Of a DNA stretch of 64,000 bases, positions 17,800-26,765 are shown piece after piece; position 1 is the first letter of the stretch; every line of letters starts with the position of its first letter. The DNA comes from Pelagibacterium sediminicola (GTDB lineage Bacteria; Pseudomonadota; Alphaproteobacteria; Rhizobiales; Devosiaceae), in assembly GCF_003390885.1 (NCBI RefSeq), contig NZ_QMEL01000006.1:62001-126000 (forward strand), written 5' to 3'. Below the pieces are notes generated by a model that was given only the letters and a program-made list of their open reading frames with translations, did not search any database and was not told where the DNA came from. Made by a program: the position numbers and the translations under genes.

Positions 17800-19086
17800 G
17801 TGAAAAAGAACGTTCTGATTATCGGAGCCGGAGGTGTGGCGCAGGTCGTCGCCCATAAGGCCGCAATGGCAAATGACGTGCTGGGCGACATCCACATCGC
17901 CTCGCGCACGCTCTCCAAGTGCGAAGATATTGTCGCAAGCGTCCTCGAAAAGAAGTCGCTCAAAAAACCCGGCGTCATCAGGGCCCATGAGCTCGATGCC
18001 CTCGACGTCGAGGCGACAAAGGCCCTGATCGCGAAAACGCGGTCCCAGATCGTCATCAATGTCGGTTCCGCCTTCATCAACATGCCGGTCCTCGAGGCCT
18101 GCATCGAGACCGGTGCCGCCTATATCGATACGGCCATCCACGAAGACCCCGCCAAGATTTGCGAGACGCCGCCCTGGTATGGCAACTACGAATGGAAGCG
18201 GCGCGAGCGGTGTGAAAAGAAGGGCGTTACCGCCATTCTGGGCGCAGGGTTCGATCCGGGCGTCGTCAACGCCTATGCGGCGCTGGCGGTCGAGGAATAT
18301 TTCGATACCGTCGAAAGCATCGACATCATCGACATCAACGCGGGCAGCCACGGGAAATATTTCGCGACCAATTTCGATCCCGAGATCAACTTCCGCGAGT
18401 TCACCGGCAGGGTCTACACCTGGCAGGACAACGAGTGGCAGACCAACAAGATGTTCGAGGTCAAGCGCACCGACGACCTGCCGGTCGTGGGCGAGCGCAC
18501 GTCCTATCTCACCGGCCACGACGAGATCCATTCGCTTTCGCAAAATCTCGACGTGCCCAACATCCGCTTCTGGATGGGTTTTGGCGAGCACTACATCAAC
18601 GTCTTCACGGTCCTCAACAATCTCGGCCTTCTGTCCGAAAAGCCGGTCGTGACCGCCGAGGGGCTCGAAGTCGTGCCGCTCAAGGTGGTGAAGGCCGTGC
18701 TGCCCGATCCGTCCTCGCTGGCGCCCGAATACGAGGGCAAGACCTGTATCGGCGATCTGGTCAAGGGCACCAAGGATGGCGTCGAGCGCGAGGTGTTCAT
18801 CTACAACGTCGCCGACCACAAGGACGCCTATAACGAGGTCGGCTCGCAGGGCATCTCCTATACCGCCGGTGTGCCGCCGGTCGCCGCCGCGATCCTCATC
18901 GCCAAGGGCGTCTGGGACGTCCACCGGATGGTCAACGTCGAGGAACTGCCCCCGCAGCCTTTCCTTGGCCTTTTGAACCAGATGGGTCTCCAGACCTCGA
19001 TCCGCGATGAAAACGGCGAACGCGACCTGTCCTTCGAGGGCTGGGAAGCAAAGCACGCCGCCGGAAAGGCCACCGCGCGCCGGTAG
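17800..19086 (+). CDS. Carboxynorspermidine dehydrogenase (saccharopine-dehydrogenase-like)
   Basis: 428-residue NAD(P)-dependent enzyme with the Rossmann motif GAGGVAQ at residues 9-15 and the saccharopine-dehydrogenase family layout (INVGSAFINMPVLEAC, GAGFDPGVVNAYA, MGFGEHYINVFTVLNNLG). It condenses aspartate semialdehyde with a diamine and reduces the product to carboxy(nor)spermidine, the substrate of the decarboxylase encoded just upstream. The pair replaces the S-adenosylmethionine-dependent spermidine route in many bacteria. The start is GTG 17800 with a weak AAGG upstream. A repeat follows the stop. Confidence 0.92.
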   Translation: MKKNVLIIGAGGVAQVVAHKAAMANDVLGDIHIASRTLSKCEDIVASVLEKKSLKKPGVIRAHELDALDVEATKALIAKTRSQIVINVGSAFINMPVLEACIETGAAYIDTAIHEDPAKICETPPWYGNYEWKRRERCEKKGVTAILGAGFDPGVVNAYAALAVEEYFDTVESIDIIDINAGSHGKYFATNFDPEINFREFTGRVYTWQDNEWQTNKMFEVKRTDDLPVVGERTSYLTGHDEIHSLSQNLDVPNIRFWMGFGEHYINVFTVLNNLGLLSEKPVVTAEGLEVVPLKVVKAVLPDPSSLAPEYEGKTCIGDLVKGTKDGVEREVFIYNVADHKDAYNEVGSQGISYTAGVPPVAAAILIAKGVWDVHRMVNVEELPPQPFLGLLNQMGLQTSIRDENGERDLSFEGWEAKHAAGKATARR

Positions 19087-19098
19087 AGCCTGCATCGG

Positions 19099-19180
19099 GC
19101 ACCGCAGCACCCCTCACCCCCAACCCCTCTCCCGCAAGGGGAGAGGGGGCTCGTGGGGCGGATGAGGGGGGCAGCGATGC
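19099..19180. repeat. Family A hairpin repeat A3, shortened
   Basis: Starts GCACCGCAGCACCCCTCACC and ends GGGGGGCAGCGATGC. It keeps the CTCTCCCGCAAGGGGAGAG hairpin but lacks the second hairpin and most of the spacer, so it is an internally deleted copy. It lies 12 bases after the dehydrogenase stop. Confidence 0.8.
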
Positions 19181-19303
19181 CTGCCACGTTCTTCAATGCC
19201 CGCTGCCAAAAAGACCGTCCGTGCCGAAAAGCGCGGGCGGCTTGCCTTTTTGGCAATGGCCTTGTGAGTGCCGACTGTCTAGGCCATGCTCATAACACTT
19301 AAC

Positions 19304-19407
19304 TGTCACCTCGGCATTCATTGCCGGGGTCCAGCCGGAGCGTTCAACAAGCGCCGACGCGCGTGGTGGCATCGCACTGGATTTCGGCAATGAATGCCGG
19401 AATGACA
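19304..19407. repeat. Family D long inverted repeat upstream of iclR-type gene
   Basis: Arms TGTCA...CGGCATTCATTGCCG...TCCAG (from 19304) and CTGGA...CGGCAATGAATGCCG...TGACA (to 19407) are near-perfect reverse complements about 45 bases apart. The element ends 20 bases before the regulator start, so it is in its leader or promoter. Related sequence units occur at 35208-35294 and 48069-48100. Confidence 0.75.
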
Positions 19408-19426
19408 TCGGGGAGAGGTGAGCCAT

Positions 19427-20233
19427 ATGGATACCAGCGCCACACCCAAGGAAAAGCGCTCCGGCACCGTCCAGTCGGTCGAGCGCGCGCTCGCCATCCT
19501 TTCGGTTCTCGGCGATGATGAGGAAGGCTATCGCCTGACCGATCTCGCCCAGCGCACCGGCCTTTCCATTTCCACCGTCCACCGGCTCCTGACCACGCTC
19601 GAACAGCACCGTTTCGTCCAGTTCGACCGCTCGGAAGGCACATGGCATGTGGGGCGCGCCGCGTTCAGGGTCGGCTCGGCCTTCGTGCGCCAGCGCAATT
19701 TCGTGGCGCCCGCGCTGCCCATCCTGCGGCGCCTGCGCGACCAGACGCGCGAAACCGCCAATCTGGGCGTCGTCGACGATGGCGAGGTGGTGGTGCTGAC
19801 CCAGGTGGAAAGCCGCGAGATCATGCGCGCCATCACCCGGGTCGGGGGCAGGGCGCCCATGGTTTCCTCGGGCATGGGCAAGGCCATTCTCTCCACCTAT
19901 GGCGACAACGATGTCGATGCGGTCATCCGCCGGTATGGGATGCGCAGATTGACCGAGAAGGCGATCACCGTCCCCTCGATGCTCAAGGCCGATCTGGCCG
20001 AAACCCGCAGGCGCGGCTATGCGGTCGATGACGAAGAGTATGTCGTCGGCCTGCGCTGCGTTGCCGCCACGGTCTACAACCATCAGGCCGAGGCGCTGTG
20101 CGCCATTTCCGTTTCCGGCCTCACCGCGCGCGTCACCGAGGATCGGGTCGAGCGCATCGGCGCGCTGGTCGCCGATGCGGCGCGCGAGTTGACCGGCATC
20201 GTCGGGGGCACGATGCCGGGCGCCAATCTATAG
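19427..20233 (+). CDS. IclR-family transcriptional regulator
   Basis: 268 residues. The N-terminal winged helix-turn-helix (about 15-75; SVERALAILSVL, LTDLAQRTGLSISTVHRLLTTLEQHRFV) is followed by an IclR effector domain (about 90-260; GRAPMVSSGMGKAILST, RRRGYAVDDEEYVVGLRCVAATVYN). Such proteins sense sugar acids or aromatic acids. ATG 19427 has GGAGAGG about 8 bases upstream; GTG 19418 overlaps that Shine-Dalgarno and is less likely. It converges on, and overlaps by 6 bases, the lactonase gene at the end of the dgo cluster, so it is a likely regulator of those genes (inference). Confidence 0.92.
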   Translation: MDTSATPKEKRSGTVQSVERALAILSVLGDDEEGYRLTDLAQRTGLSISTVHRLLTTLEQHRFVQFDRSEGTWHVGRAAFRVGSAFVRQRNFVAPALPILRRLRDQTRETANLGVVDDGEVVVLTQVESREIMRAITRVGGRAPMVSSGMGKAILSTYGDNDVDAVIRRYGMRRLTEKAITVPSMLKADLAETRRRGYAVDDEEYVVGLRCVAATVYNHQAEALCAISVSGLTARVTEDRVERIGALVADAARELTGIVGGTMPGANL

Positions 20234-21091
20234 GACGACCTGATATTCGGGCAGGCCGCGCCCCACACCATCGGCGCGGTACACCATGCCGCTTTCGGGG
20301 AACTGCGCGATGGCCTTGATGTCCATATTCTCACGCGCCGTGGTGATATAGAGCGCTGAAAGATCCGCCCCGCCAAAGGCCGGGCAGGTGACCTGCGGTA
20401 CGGGGACCTTGATCTTTCTCACAAGCTTTCCCGCCCCGTCATAGGCCGCAACGCACGATGCGCCCCACTGCGCGATCCAGATCAGCCCTTCGGCGTCGAT
20501 CACCGCCCCATCGGGGTTGAGTTTATCCGCGCTGAAATCGATATGGACCGACGGATCGCCCGAGGGCCATCCCGTAGCCGGATCGAGCGCCACCTGCATG
20601 ACCTTGTGGGTTACCGTGTCGGCAAAGAACGCCCGTGAGCGGTCGGCGGCAAAGCAGGTGGCGTTGGGAATGGCGATCCCGCCAAACAGCTTGCGCAACT
20701 CGCCCTTGTAAAAGCGATAGAACGCGCCCGCGTCTTTGGTCGGTGTCTTGCCCATCGTGCCGATCCAGAACCCGCCCCAGGGGTCCGCGCGCCCGTCATT
20801 GCAGCGCGTGTCGGGATTGTCGGCTTCGAGCGCCACGAGCTTTTCCCGCGCGCCGGTCGTAACGTTGAAGCGCCAGAGCCCCGTTTCCGTGGCGATGAGC
20901 AGGTGATCCTCATCGATCCATCCCGCTGCCGACCCATATTCGCCAAGGTCCCAGGACTGGCGGCCGCGCGCATCCCGCGTATGCAGCTTGCCGCCCAGAA
21001 TGTCGAACCAGAAAAGCTGCTTGCGCAGGGGATGCCAAAGCGGACCTTCCGCCAGCGCCGAAATGCGGTCGTCATATACCATGCTTGTCAT
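20228..21091 (-). CDS. SMP-30/gluconolactonase-family lactonase
   Basis: 287-residue six-bladed beta-propeller hydrolase. The metal ligands of the family are visible: Glu15 in AEGPLWHP, Asn in RCNDGRADPWGGFWIGTM and Asp in NPDGAVIDAEG. It should hydrolyse a sugar lactone to the aldonic acid in the cytosol. Next to dgoA and dgoK the likely substrate is galactono- or a related lactone (inference). Its ATG overlaps the dgoA stop (ATGA), and its stop overlaps that of the convergent IclR gene. Confidence 0.9.
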   Translation of the reverse strand: MTSMVYDDRISALAEGPLWHPLRKQLFWFDILGGKLHTRDARGRQSWDLGEYGSAAGWIDEDHLLIATETGLWRFNVTTGAREKLVALEADNPDTRCNDGRADPWGGFWIGTMGKTPTKDAGAFYRFYKGELRKLFGGIAIPNATCFAADRSRAFFADTVTHKVMQVALDPATGWPSGDPSVHIDFSADKLNPDGAVIDAEGLIWIAQWGASCVAAYDGAGKLVRKIKVPVPQVTCPAFGGADLSALYITTARENMDIKAIAQFPESGMVYRADGVGRGLPEYQVVL

Positions 21092-21693
21092 GCCATTACC
21101 TCGTCATAGGCTGCCACCAGCCTCTGCGCGCGTTCTTTGACGTCCCCGGCGCTGAGGCCGGGCTTGTAAATGGCCGTGCCGATCCCGAACCCGTTCGCCC
21201 CGGCCTCGCGCCACTGCGAAAAATTGTCCGCGCCGACCCCGCCCACCGCATAGACGTCCCGGTCAGCCGGCAGCACCGCGCGCAGCGCCGCCAGCCCCTC
21301 GGGCCCCATGGTGAAGGCCGGGAAGATCTTCAGCCCGTCTGCCCCCCCCCGAAGGGCCGCGAAACATTCGGTGGCCGTAAAGACGCCGGGATAGGATGCC
21401 AGCCCCAGCGCCTTGGTCCGTTCGATGACCCCGGTGTCGCAATTGGGCGAAACGATCAGCTTGCCGCCCGCATTGGCAACGTCCTCGACCTCGCCCGCCG
21501 TCAGCACCGTGCCCGCCCCGATCAGCGTGTCGGCGCCGAACCGCTCGGCCATCATCGTAATGCTCTCAAGCGGACGGGGCGAGTTGAGCGGAACCTCGAT
21601 CCGTTCGATTCCCGCCCCGATCAGCACTTCGGTAATGCCCAGCGCCTCCTCCGGCGTGATCCCGCGCAGAATGGCGATCAGCTTGCGGTTCAT
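21088..21693 (-). CDS. dgoA: 2-dehydro-3-deoxy-6-phosphogalactonate aldolase
   Basis: 201-residue KDPG/KDPGal aldolase family class I enzyme. AILRGITPEEA opens it; IEVPLNSP carries the catalytic Glu with the Asn-Ser-Pro wording typical of the KDPGal branch rather than Eda. The Schiff-base Lys lies in GGADGLKIFPAFTMG. It splits the phosphorylated keto-deoxy acid to pyruvate and glyceraldehyde 3-phosphate. The start overlaps the dgoK stop and the stop overlaps the lactonase start. Confidence 0.9.
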   Translation of the reverse strand: MNRKLIAILRGITPEEALGITEVLIGAGIERIEVPLNSPRPLESITMMAERFGADTLIGAGTVLTAGEVEDVANAGGKLIVSPNCDTGVIERTKALGLASYPGVFTATECFAALRGGADGLKIFPAFTMGPEGLAALRAVLPADRDVYAVGGVGADNFSQWREAGANGFGIGTAIYKPGLSAGDVKERAQRLVAAYDEVMA

Positions 21694-22607
21694 TTGCTGC
21701 CTCCGTGCAGTTGATTATAGGCGGAAGCGAGCCCCGCCAGCGTCATCCCTTCGCCCTCGATCTGCTCGGCCTTGCCCCCAGCCACCTCGATGGCCTCGGC
21801 GTAGCGCTTTCCAAGCCCCGAGGCGCCGATCACCACGACAGGTCCGGTTTCCCAGTGCTCGCGCGCCGCCGCCAGTTCCAGGCCCAGCACGATGCCCGAA
21901 AGCCGTGCCCGCGCCGCATCCGGCGCGAGCCCATGCAGCAGCGATTCCGCCCGCAGCCGGAACAGTCCGCCCATGGCCGCTGCCGGTTCGGCAAGGCTTT
22001 CCCTCAGCGATGATCTGAAGGCGCTGGCGTCCCAACCATCACCGGCAACGCTGTGGCGAAGCACCGATTGCTTCGAGAGCAGTCCGAACACTTCTCCTGA
22101 CATATAGGTCGAAAATCCCGTCACCTCGCCGCCCGCAATCCGGGCCCATTTGCTGTGGGTGCCCGGCAGCACGATGTTACCCGCAAAGCCGGGGTTGTCC
22201 GCCAGATACCCCGCGATCTGCGTTTCCTCGCCACGCATGACGTCGGCGGGCTGCTCCTGCATCAATCCGGGAAGGATCGAGACGCGGATGCGCGGATCGG
22301 TTCCTGGAACCAGCAGCGCATCGCTCCCCGCCGGAGAGCAGGGCACCGCGCGATAATCCGCCTCCATCCAGCCCTGCCGTGCGCCGACCATGCCACAGGC
22401 GAGCACGTTGGTGATACGATCCTCATCGAGCCAGTTTCCGACGAGCGCCAACAACGCATCCTCGAACTGATCCGGCTTGAGCCGCCCCATGCCCTTATCG
22501 GATTCCCGCATGGCAAGCGGCGTCCCGTCCCGGTCCATGGCCCAGGCCCTCAGGTTCGACGTGCCCCAGTCGACGGCGATCCACTCGGCGGTGACCGTTG
22601 CGGCCAT
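21690..22607 (-). CDS. dgoK: 2-dehydro-3-deoxygalactonokinase
   Basis: 305-residue sugar kinase of the DgoK family. IAVDWGTSNLRAWAMD is the N-terminal phosphate-binding motif. MGRLKPDQFE, GMVGARQGW, GEETQIAGYLA, VLPGTHSKWARI and STYMSGEVFGLLS are family hallmarks. It phosphorylates 2-keto-3-deoxygalactonate for the adjacent aldolase. ATG 22607 has GGAGGG about 8 bases upstream; the frame is open 21 bases further. The 72-base gap to uxuB makes co-transcription with the uronate genes likely. Confidence 0.92.
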   Translation of the reverse strand: MAATVTAEWIAVDWGTSNLRAWAMDRDGTPLAMRESDKGMGRLKPDQFEDALLALVGNWLDEDRITNVLACGMVGARQGWMEADYRAVPCSPAGSDALLVPGTDPRIRVSILPGLMQEQPADVMRGEETQIAGYLADNPGFAGNIVLPGTHSKWARIAGGEVTGFSTYMSGEVFGLLSKQSVLRHSVAGDGWDASAFRSSLRESLAEPAAAMGGLFRLRAESLLHGLAPDAARARLSGIVLGLELAAAREHWETGPVVVIGASGLGKRYAEAIEVAGGKAEQIEGEGMTLAGLASAYNQLHGGSK

Positions 22608-22679
22608 GAAAACGTCCCTCCCTCGCAATCCCGAGTGGAACCTACACCGGGGGCCGCCAGGTTTGAAGCCGTTAAGGGA

Positions 22680-24122
22680 TTATATCAGTTCGGCTTTCAC
22701 GGCCACGCGGGGATCATCGGCAAGGAACCGGCCCAGTGCGCGCACGACGAGGTGGAACCAGGCGGGGTTGTGCCGGAGCTCGTCGGGCACGAAGCCCGGC
22801 AGTTCCGAAAGCGCGGCGGCAATGGCTTCAGCGCTTCCGTCCGCTGAGGCAAGCGCGCGGGCTATTTCCGTCTCACGTGGATCGCGCAGCGCGTAGGTCT
22901 CGCCATCGGGCTTTCGCCCTTGCGCATAGGCCATCCACGACGCTGTCGCAAAGGCGAAGGGCTCAAGCGGCTGGTTGCGATCCATGGCCATCAGCGCCGC
23001 CTGAAAAATGCGTGGCGGCAGCTTTTGCGAGCCGTCCATGGCGATGCGATAGGTCTCGTCGGCCATGGCCGGATTGGCGAAGCGGGCGAAGAGGTCTTCG
23101 GCGTAGGCGGCAAGGTCTATCCCCGGCACGGGCGGCAGGGTCGCCGCGGCGGCATGCACATGCCTGCGCACCAGCGCTTCGAGATCGGGGTCGGCCATCA
23201 CGTCGCGCACATAGCGGTGCCCGAGCAGGAACCCCGTATAGGCGAGCAGCGAATGGGTGCCGTTGAGCATCCTCAGTTTCATCAGCTCGAACGGGCCCAC
23301 ATCGTCCACGAACAGCGCCCCGCCCGCTTCCCAGTCGGGCCGCCCGGCGCAGAACGCGTCCTCCACCACCCATTGGATGAACGGTTCGGCCTCGGTCGCC
23401 GCCTTGTCCTCGACGCCGAGCGTGCGGGCGACATCGGCAAAGGTTTCCTCGCGTGTCACCGGCGTGATGCGGTCCACCATGGTCGAGGGGAAGGTGACGG
23501 TTTCGGCAATCCATTGCGCCAGCGCCGGGTCAACCCGTTGCGCCATGTCCATAACCAGCGTGCGGATCACCGCCCCGTTGTGGGGAAGATTGTCGCAACT
23601 GAGCACCGTGAAGGGGCCGACGCCGCTTTCCCGGCGCGCCCGCAGCGCCGCCGTTATGAGCCCTGCCGCGCTCGCTGGCCGGGCAAGACCATCGGCCAGA
23701 TCGGCTGCGATGGCGGGATCGTCCGCCCCATAACCCTTTTCGGTGATGGTAAGGCTCACGATCCGCGTTTCCGGCGCCGCGAGCAGTGCCATCAGCCGCT
23801 CATGTTCCTTCGGGGCGAGGATGACCCCGGCGACCGACCCAACGATCCGCATGACCGGGTTGCCGGGCGCGCGCTCCACCAGCGTATAAAGCCCGTCCTG
23901 GGGGTTGAGCTGTTCGGCAACACCCGCCGAACGCAGGCTCACGCCCATGATCCGCCAGTTGCCGCCCTGTGCAGCCAGCGCATCGTCGGTATAAACGGCG
24001 ATATGCGAGCGCATGAAACCGCCGGGGCCCAGATGCACGATACCCGTCCCGTGCGCCTGCGGCGTATAGGCGGGCAGGGTGGCCTTGCCCGACAACCCTT
24101 CAAGACTGGAAAGTCGTGTCAT
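22680..24122 (-). CDS. uxuB: Fructuronate reductase (mannitol-dehydrogenase family)
   Basis: 480-residue long-chain polyol dehydrogenase. GTGIVHLGPGGFMRSHIAVY is the nucleotide-binding start, and LKMLNG-type active site K-x5-N-x2-H appears as KLRMLNGTHSLLAY. It reduces D-fructuronate to D-mannonate with NADH. With uxaC upstream and uxuA in the same operon, fructuronate reductase is more likely than tagaturonate reductase, but the sequence alone does not separate them. ATG 24122 overlaps the uxaC stop (ATGA). Confidence 0.88.
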   Translation of the reverse strand: MTRLSSLEGLSGKATLPAYTPQAHGTGIVHLGPGGFMRSHIAVYTDDALAAQGGNWRIMGVSLRSAGVAEQLNPQDGLYTLVERAPGNPVMRIVGSVAGVILAPKEHERLMALLAAPETRIVSLTITEKGYGADDPAIAADLADGLARPASAAGLITAALRARRESGVGPFTVLSCDNLPHNGAVIRTLVMDMAQRVDPALAQWIAETVTFPSTMVDRITPVTREETFADVARTLGVEDKAATEAEPFIQWVVEDAFCAGRPDWEAGGALFVDDVGPFELMKLRMLNGTHSLLAYTGFLLGHRYVRDVMADPDLEALVRRHVHAAAATLPPVPGIDLAAYAEDLFARFANPAMADETYRIAMDGSQKLPPRIFQAALMAMDRNQPLEPFAFATASWMAYAQGRKPDGETYALRDPRETEIARALASADGSAEAIAAALSELPGFVPDELRHNPAWFHLVVRALGRFLADDPRVAVKAELI

Positions 24123-25534
24123 TTCAGATTGTATGCCTTCCTGGCTGCACCGTGGCACATATATGCAGCGATCTCTCTGGCATGGCTATGCGAAATCCGG
24201 TGCTCGCTGGCAAGGTGTGCGAGGAACCGGCACACCTCGCGCCGCCAGACATCGTGCCGCGCGGGGATGGAGAGCAGCGCGCGGGTATCGTCATTGAAGC
24301 CCGCAAGGTTATGAAAACCGGCGGTTTCGTGCACGGCGTCGAGATAGCGCCTGATCCCGTTGGGGCTGTCGTGGAACCACCAGGGCGGCCCGATCATCAC
24401 CGAGGGCCAGTATCCCGCAAGCGGCGCAAGTTCGCGCGCATAGGTCGATTCGTCGAGCGTAAAGAGAATCAGCCGGAATTTCTCCGCATTCCCGAAACGT
24501 GCCAGCAGGGGCGCCAATCCGTCGACGAAATCGGTCCGGCACGGGATATCGGCGCCAAGGTTGGGGCCGTATTCGGCCAGCAGCGCCGGGTCGGTGCTGC
24601 GCCGGACACCGGCATGCAGTTGCATCACCATGCCGTCCTGGGCTGACAGCGCCGCCATCTCCGTCAGCATCTGCGCGCGGAACTGCCCGGCTTCCTCCGT
24701 GCCGATCGCCCCGCTCAGCGCCTTGTCGAGCAGTGCCTGCTTTTCGTGGGCTACAAGGTCCACCGTCCGCGCCGAAGGCACGCCATGATCGGTTGCGGTG
24801 GCTCCGTATTCGCGGAAAAAGGCGCGACGCACGCCATGCGCCCGGATCATTCCATCCCATCGGCTCGTGTCCTCGCCGGTCATTTCGCCAAAGCGCGCCA
24901 GATTGGCGGCAAAGCCGGGCAATTCGGGGTCGGTCACATCATCGGGTCGGTAGGTGGTGCGGATGCGCCCGATGAGCCCCTTTTCCTTGAGCACGCGGTG
25001 GTGTTCGAGCGTGTCGAGCGCGAATTCGGTCGTTGCGATGACTTCCACCCCCGCGCGGTCGAGCACCGCCATGGGCCGCAGCGCCGGGGTTTTCAGCCCC
25101 GCATCGATAACGTCGTAGATGCTGTCCGCCGTTTCCGCCGAAAGCGGCTCGGAGATGCCAAAGAACATCTCCAGCGAATGCTCGATCCAGAGCTTTGAGG
25201 GTGTGCCCTCGAACAGATGCCAGTGGGAACAAAAGAGTCGCCACGCCTCCCGTCCCTCTGCCACCGGCGTGCCATCCTTGCGGAGAACCCCCAGCTGGTC
25301 GTAGGAAATTCCCGCGCTATGCAGCATCCGCAACACGTAATGATCGGGCGTGAGGAATAGGCTCGCGGGGTCGGCGAACGCCGTATCCTGCGCAAACCAT
25401 GACGGATCGGTATGCCCGTGCGGGGAAACGATCGGCAGGTCCTTGACGCCCTCGTAAAGCTCACGCGCCAGCCCGCGCACGTGTGGTTCGGCGGGAAACA
25501 GCCGGTCGGGATCGAGGAAGGGTACCCCGCTCAT
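24119..25534 (-). CDS. uxaC: Uronate (glucuronate) isomerase
   Basis: 471-residue metal-dependent amidohydrolase-fold isomerase. The family opening LPIVSPHGHTDPSWFA supplies the HxH metal site. SCGISYDQLG-like AGISYDQLGV, ATTEFALDTLEHH, MVMQLHAGVRRS and GPPWWFHDSPNGIRRYLD are UxaC signatures. It converts D-glucuronate to fructuronate and D-galacturonate to tagaturonate. Its start overlaps the uxuA stop (25531-25534) and its stop overlaps uxuB. Confidence 0.95.
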   Translation of the reverse strand: MSGVPFLDPDRLFPAEPHVRGLARELYEGVKDLPIVSPHGHTDPSWFAQDTAFADPASLFLTPDHYVLRMLHSAGISYDQLGVLRKDGTPVAEGREAWRLFCSHWHLFEGTPSKLWIEHSLEMFFGISEPLSAETADSIYDVIDAGLKTPALRPMAVLDRAGVEVIATTEFALDTLEHHRVLKEKGLIGRIRTTYRPDDVTDPELPGFAANLARFGEMTGEDTSRWDGMIRAHGVRRAFFREYGATATDHGVPSARTVDLVAHEKQALLDKALSGAIGTEEAGQFRAQMLTEMAALSAQDGMVMQLHAGVRRSTDPALLAEYGPNLGADIPCRTDFVDGLAPLLARFGNAEKFRLILFTLDESTYARELAPLAGYWPSVMIGPPWWFHDSPNGIRRYLDAVHETAGFHNLAGFNDDTRALLSIPARHDVWRREVCRFLAHLASEHRISHSHAREIAAYMCHGAARKAYNLK

Positions 25535-26748
25535 CGTGCAAGGCCATAAACGGAGTGTTCGAGTGTCCGCATCACGCCTCGCAACTCGGCTAGCCCCTTG
25601 AGCCGCCCGATGGTCGGGTAGCCCGGCTGCGCCTTGCGGTGGAGGTCATCGATGATGTCCTGTCCGTGGTCGGGCCGCATCGGAATCTGGTGGTCGGCGC
25701 GGCCCTCGGCCTTGCGCCGCGCTTCCTCGCGGATGATGGCGGCAATCAGCGCGATCATGTCGGTATTCCCGTCAAGGTGCTCGTCTTCATAGAACGATCC
25801 GAATACGGCATCGGTCTCGCGTGTCACATTGCGCAGATGCAGGAAATGCACCCGCGGCCCCAGCCGCTCCATCATCCCCGGCAGATCGTTGTCCGCCCGC
25901 GCGCCGAGCGAGCCCGAGCACAGCGTGATCCCGCTCGCCGGGCTGTCCACGGCCTCGAGGATACGCACGTAATCGGCTTCCGTCGACATGACGCGCGGCA
26001 GGCCCATCAGCCCATAGGGTGGATCGTCGGGGTGGCAGCAGAGGCGCAGCCCCAGCCGTTCGGCGACGGGTACGACTTCCGAGAGAAAATCGATCAGATG
26101 GCCGCGCAACCGGTCGGGCGAAATATGCCCGTATTCCGCCAGATGCTCCCTCACTTTTTCCAGCGTCAGGCGCGTTGCATCGCCCGGCAGCCCGAACATG
26201 ACGTTTTGCGTCAGCGCAAGCCGCTGCGCCTCGCTCATCTGATGGAACCGCTCTTCAGCCCCGGCAACGATCTCGTCCGGAAATTCCGACGCGGCCTCCT
26301 TGCGCTTGAGGATGTGGATATCGAACGCGGCAAAATCGATGAAATCGAACCGCATGCAGGTGCCGCCATGGGCAACGCGAAAGGCAAGGTCCGTGCGCGT
26401 CCAGTCCAGTACCGGCATGAAATTGTAGCAGACCGTCTCGATACCCGCCGCCGCGATGTTTTCGAGGCTGATCCTGTAATTGGCCACATGATTTCGCCAG
26501 TCGCCGGTCCGCTTCTTGATGTCTTCCGAGACGGGAAGGCTTTCGACCACCTCCCAGGCCATGCCGGACGGCGCGCCGGAGCCGGTGTGGGCTATCTCCG
26601 CCTGCCGCCGCGCGATCTCCTGCGGTGTCCAGACTTCGCCATAGGGGACATGGTGCAGGGCCGACACCACGCCCTCGGCACCCGCCTGCATAACGTCCTC
26701 TATTCTCGTCACGTCCTTGGGCCCGAACCAGCGCCAGGTCTGCCGCAT
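25531..26748 (-). CDS. uxuA: D-mannonate dehydratase
   Basis: 405-residue TIM-barrel dehydratase. MRQTWRWFGPKDVTRIEDVM is the UxuA N-terminus, with metal-site stretches in LRLCCHPDDPPYGLMGLPR, ITLCSGSLGARADND and MRPDHGQ. It dehydrates mannonate to 2-keto-3-deoxygluconate. It lies 18 bases after the TRAP large permease, so transport and catabolism are encoded together. Confidence 0.95.
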   Translation of the reverse strand: MRQTWRWFGPKDVTRIEDVMQAGAEGVVSALHHVPYGEVWTPQEIARRQAEIAHTGSGAPSGMAWEVVESLPVSEDIKKRTGDWRNHVANYRISLENIAAAGIETVCYNFMPVLDWTRTDLAFRVAHGGTCMRFDFIDFAAFDIHILKRKEAASEFPDEIVAGAEERFHQMSEAQRLALTQNVMFGLPGDATRLTLEKVREHLAEYGHISPDRLRGHLIDFLSEVVPVAERLGLRLCCHPDDPPYGLMGLPRVMSTEADYVRILEAVDSPASGITLCSGSLGARADNDLPGMMERLGPRVHFLHLRNVTRETDAVFGSFYEDEHLDGNTDMIALIAAIIREEARRKAEGRADHQIPMRPDHGQDIIDDLHRKAQPGYPTIGRLKGLAELRGVMRTLEHSVYGLAR

Positions 26749-26765
26749 AACTTGATGCCTCCAGA

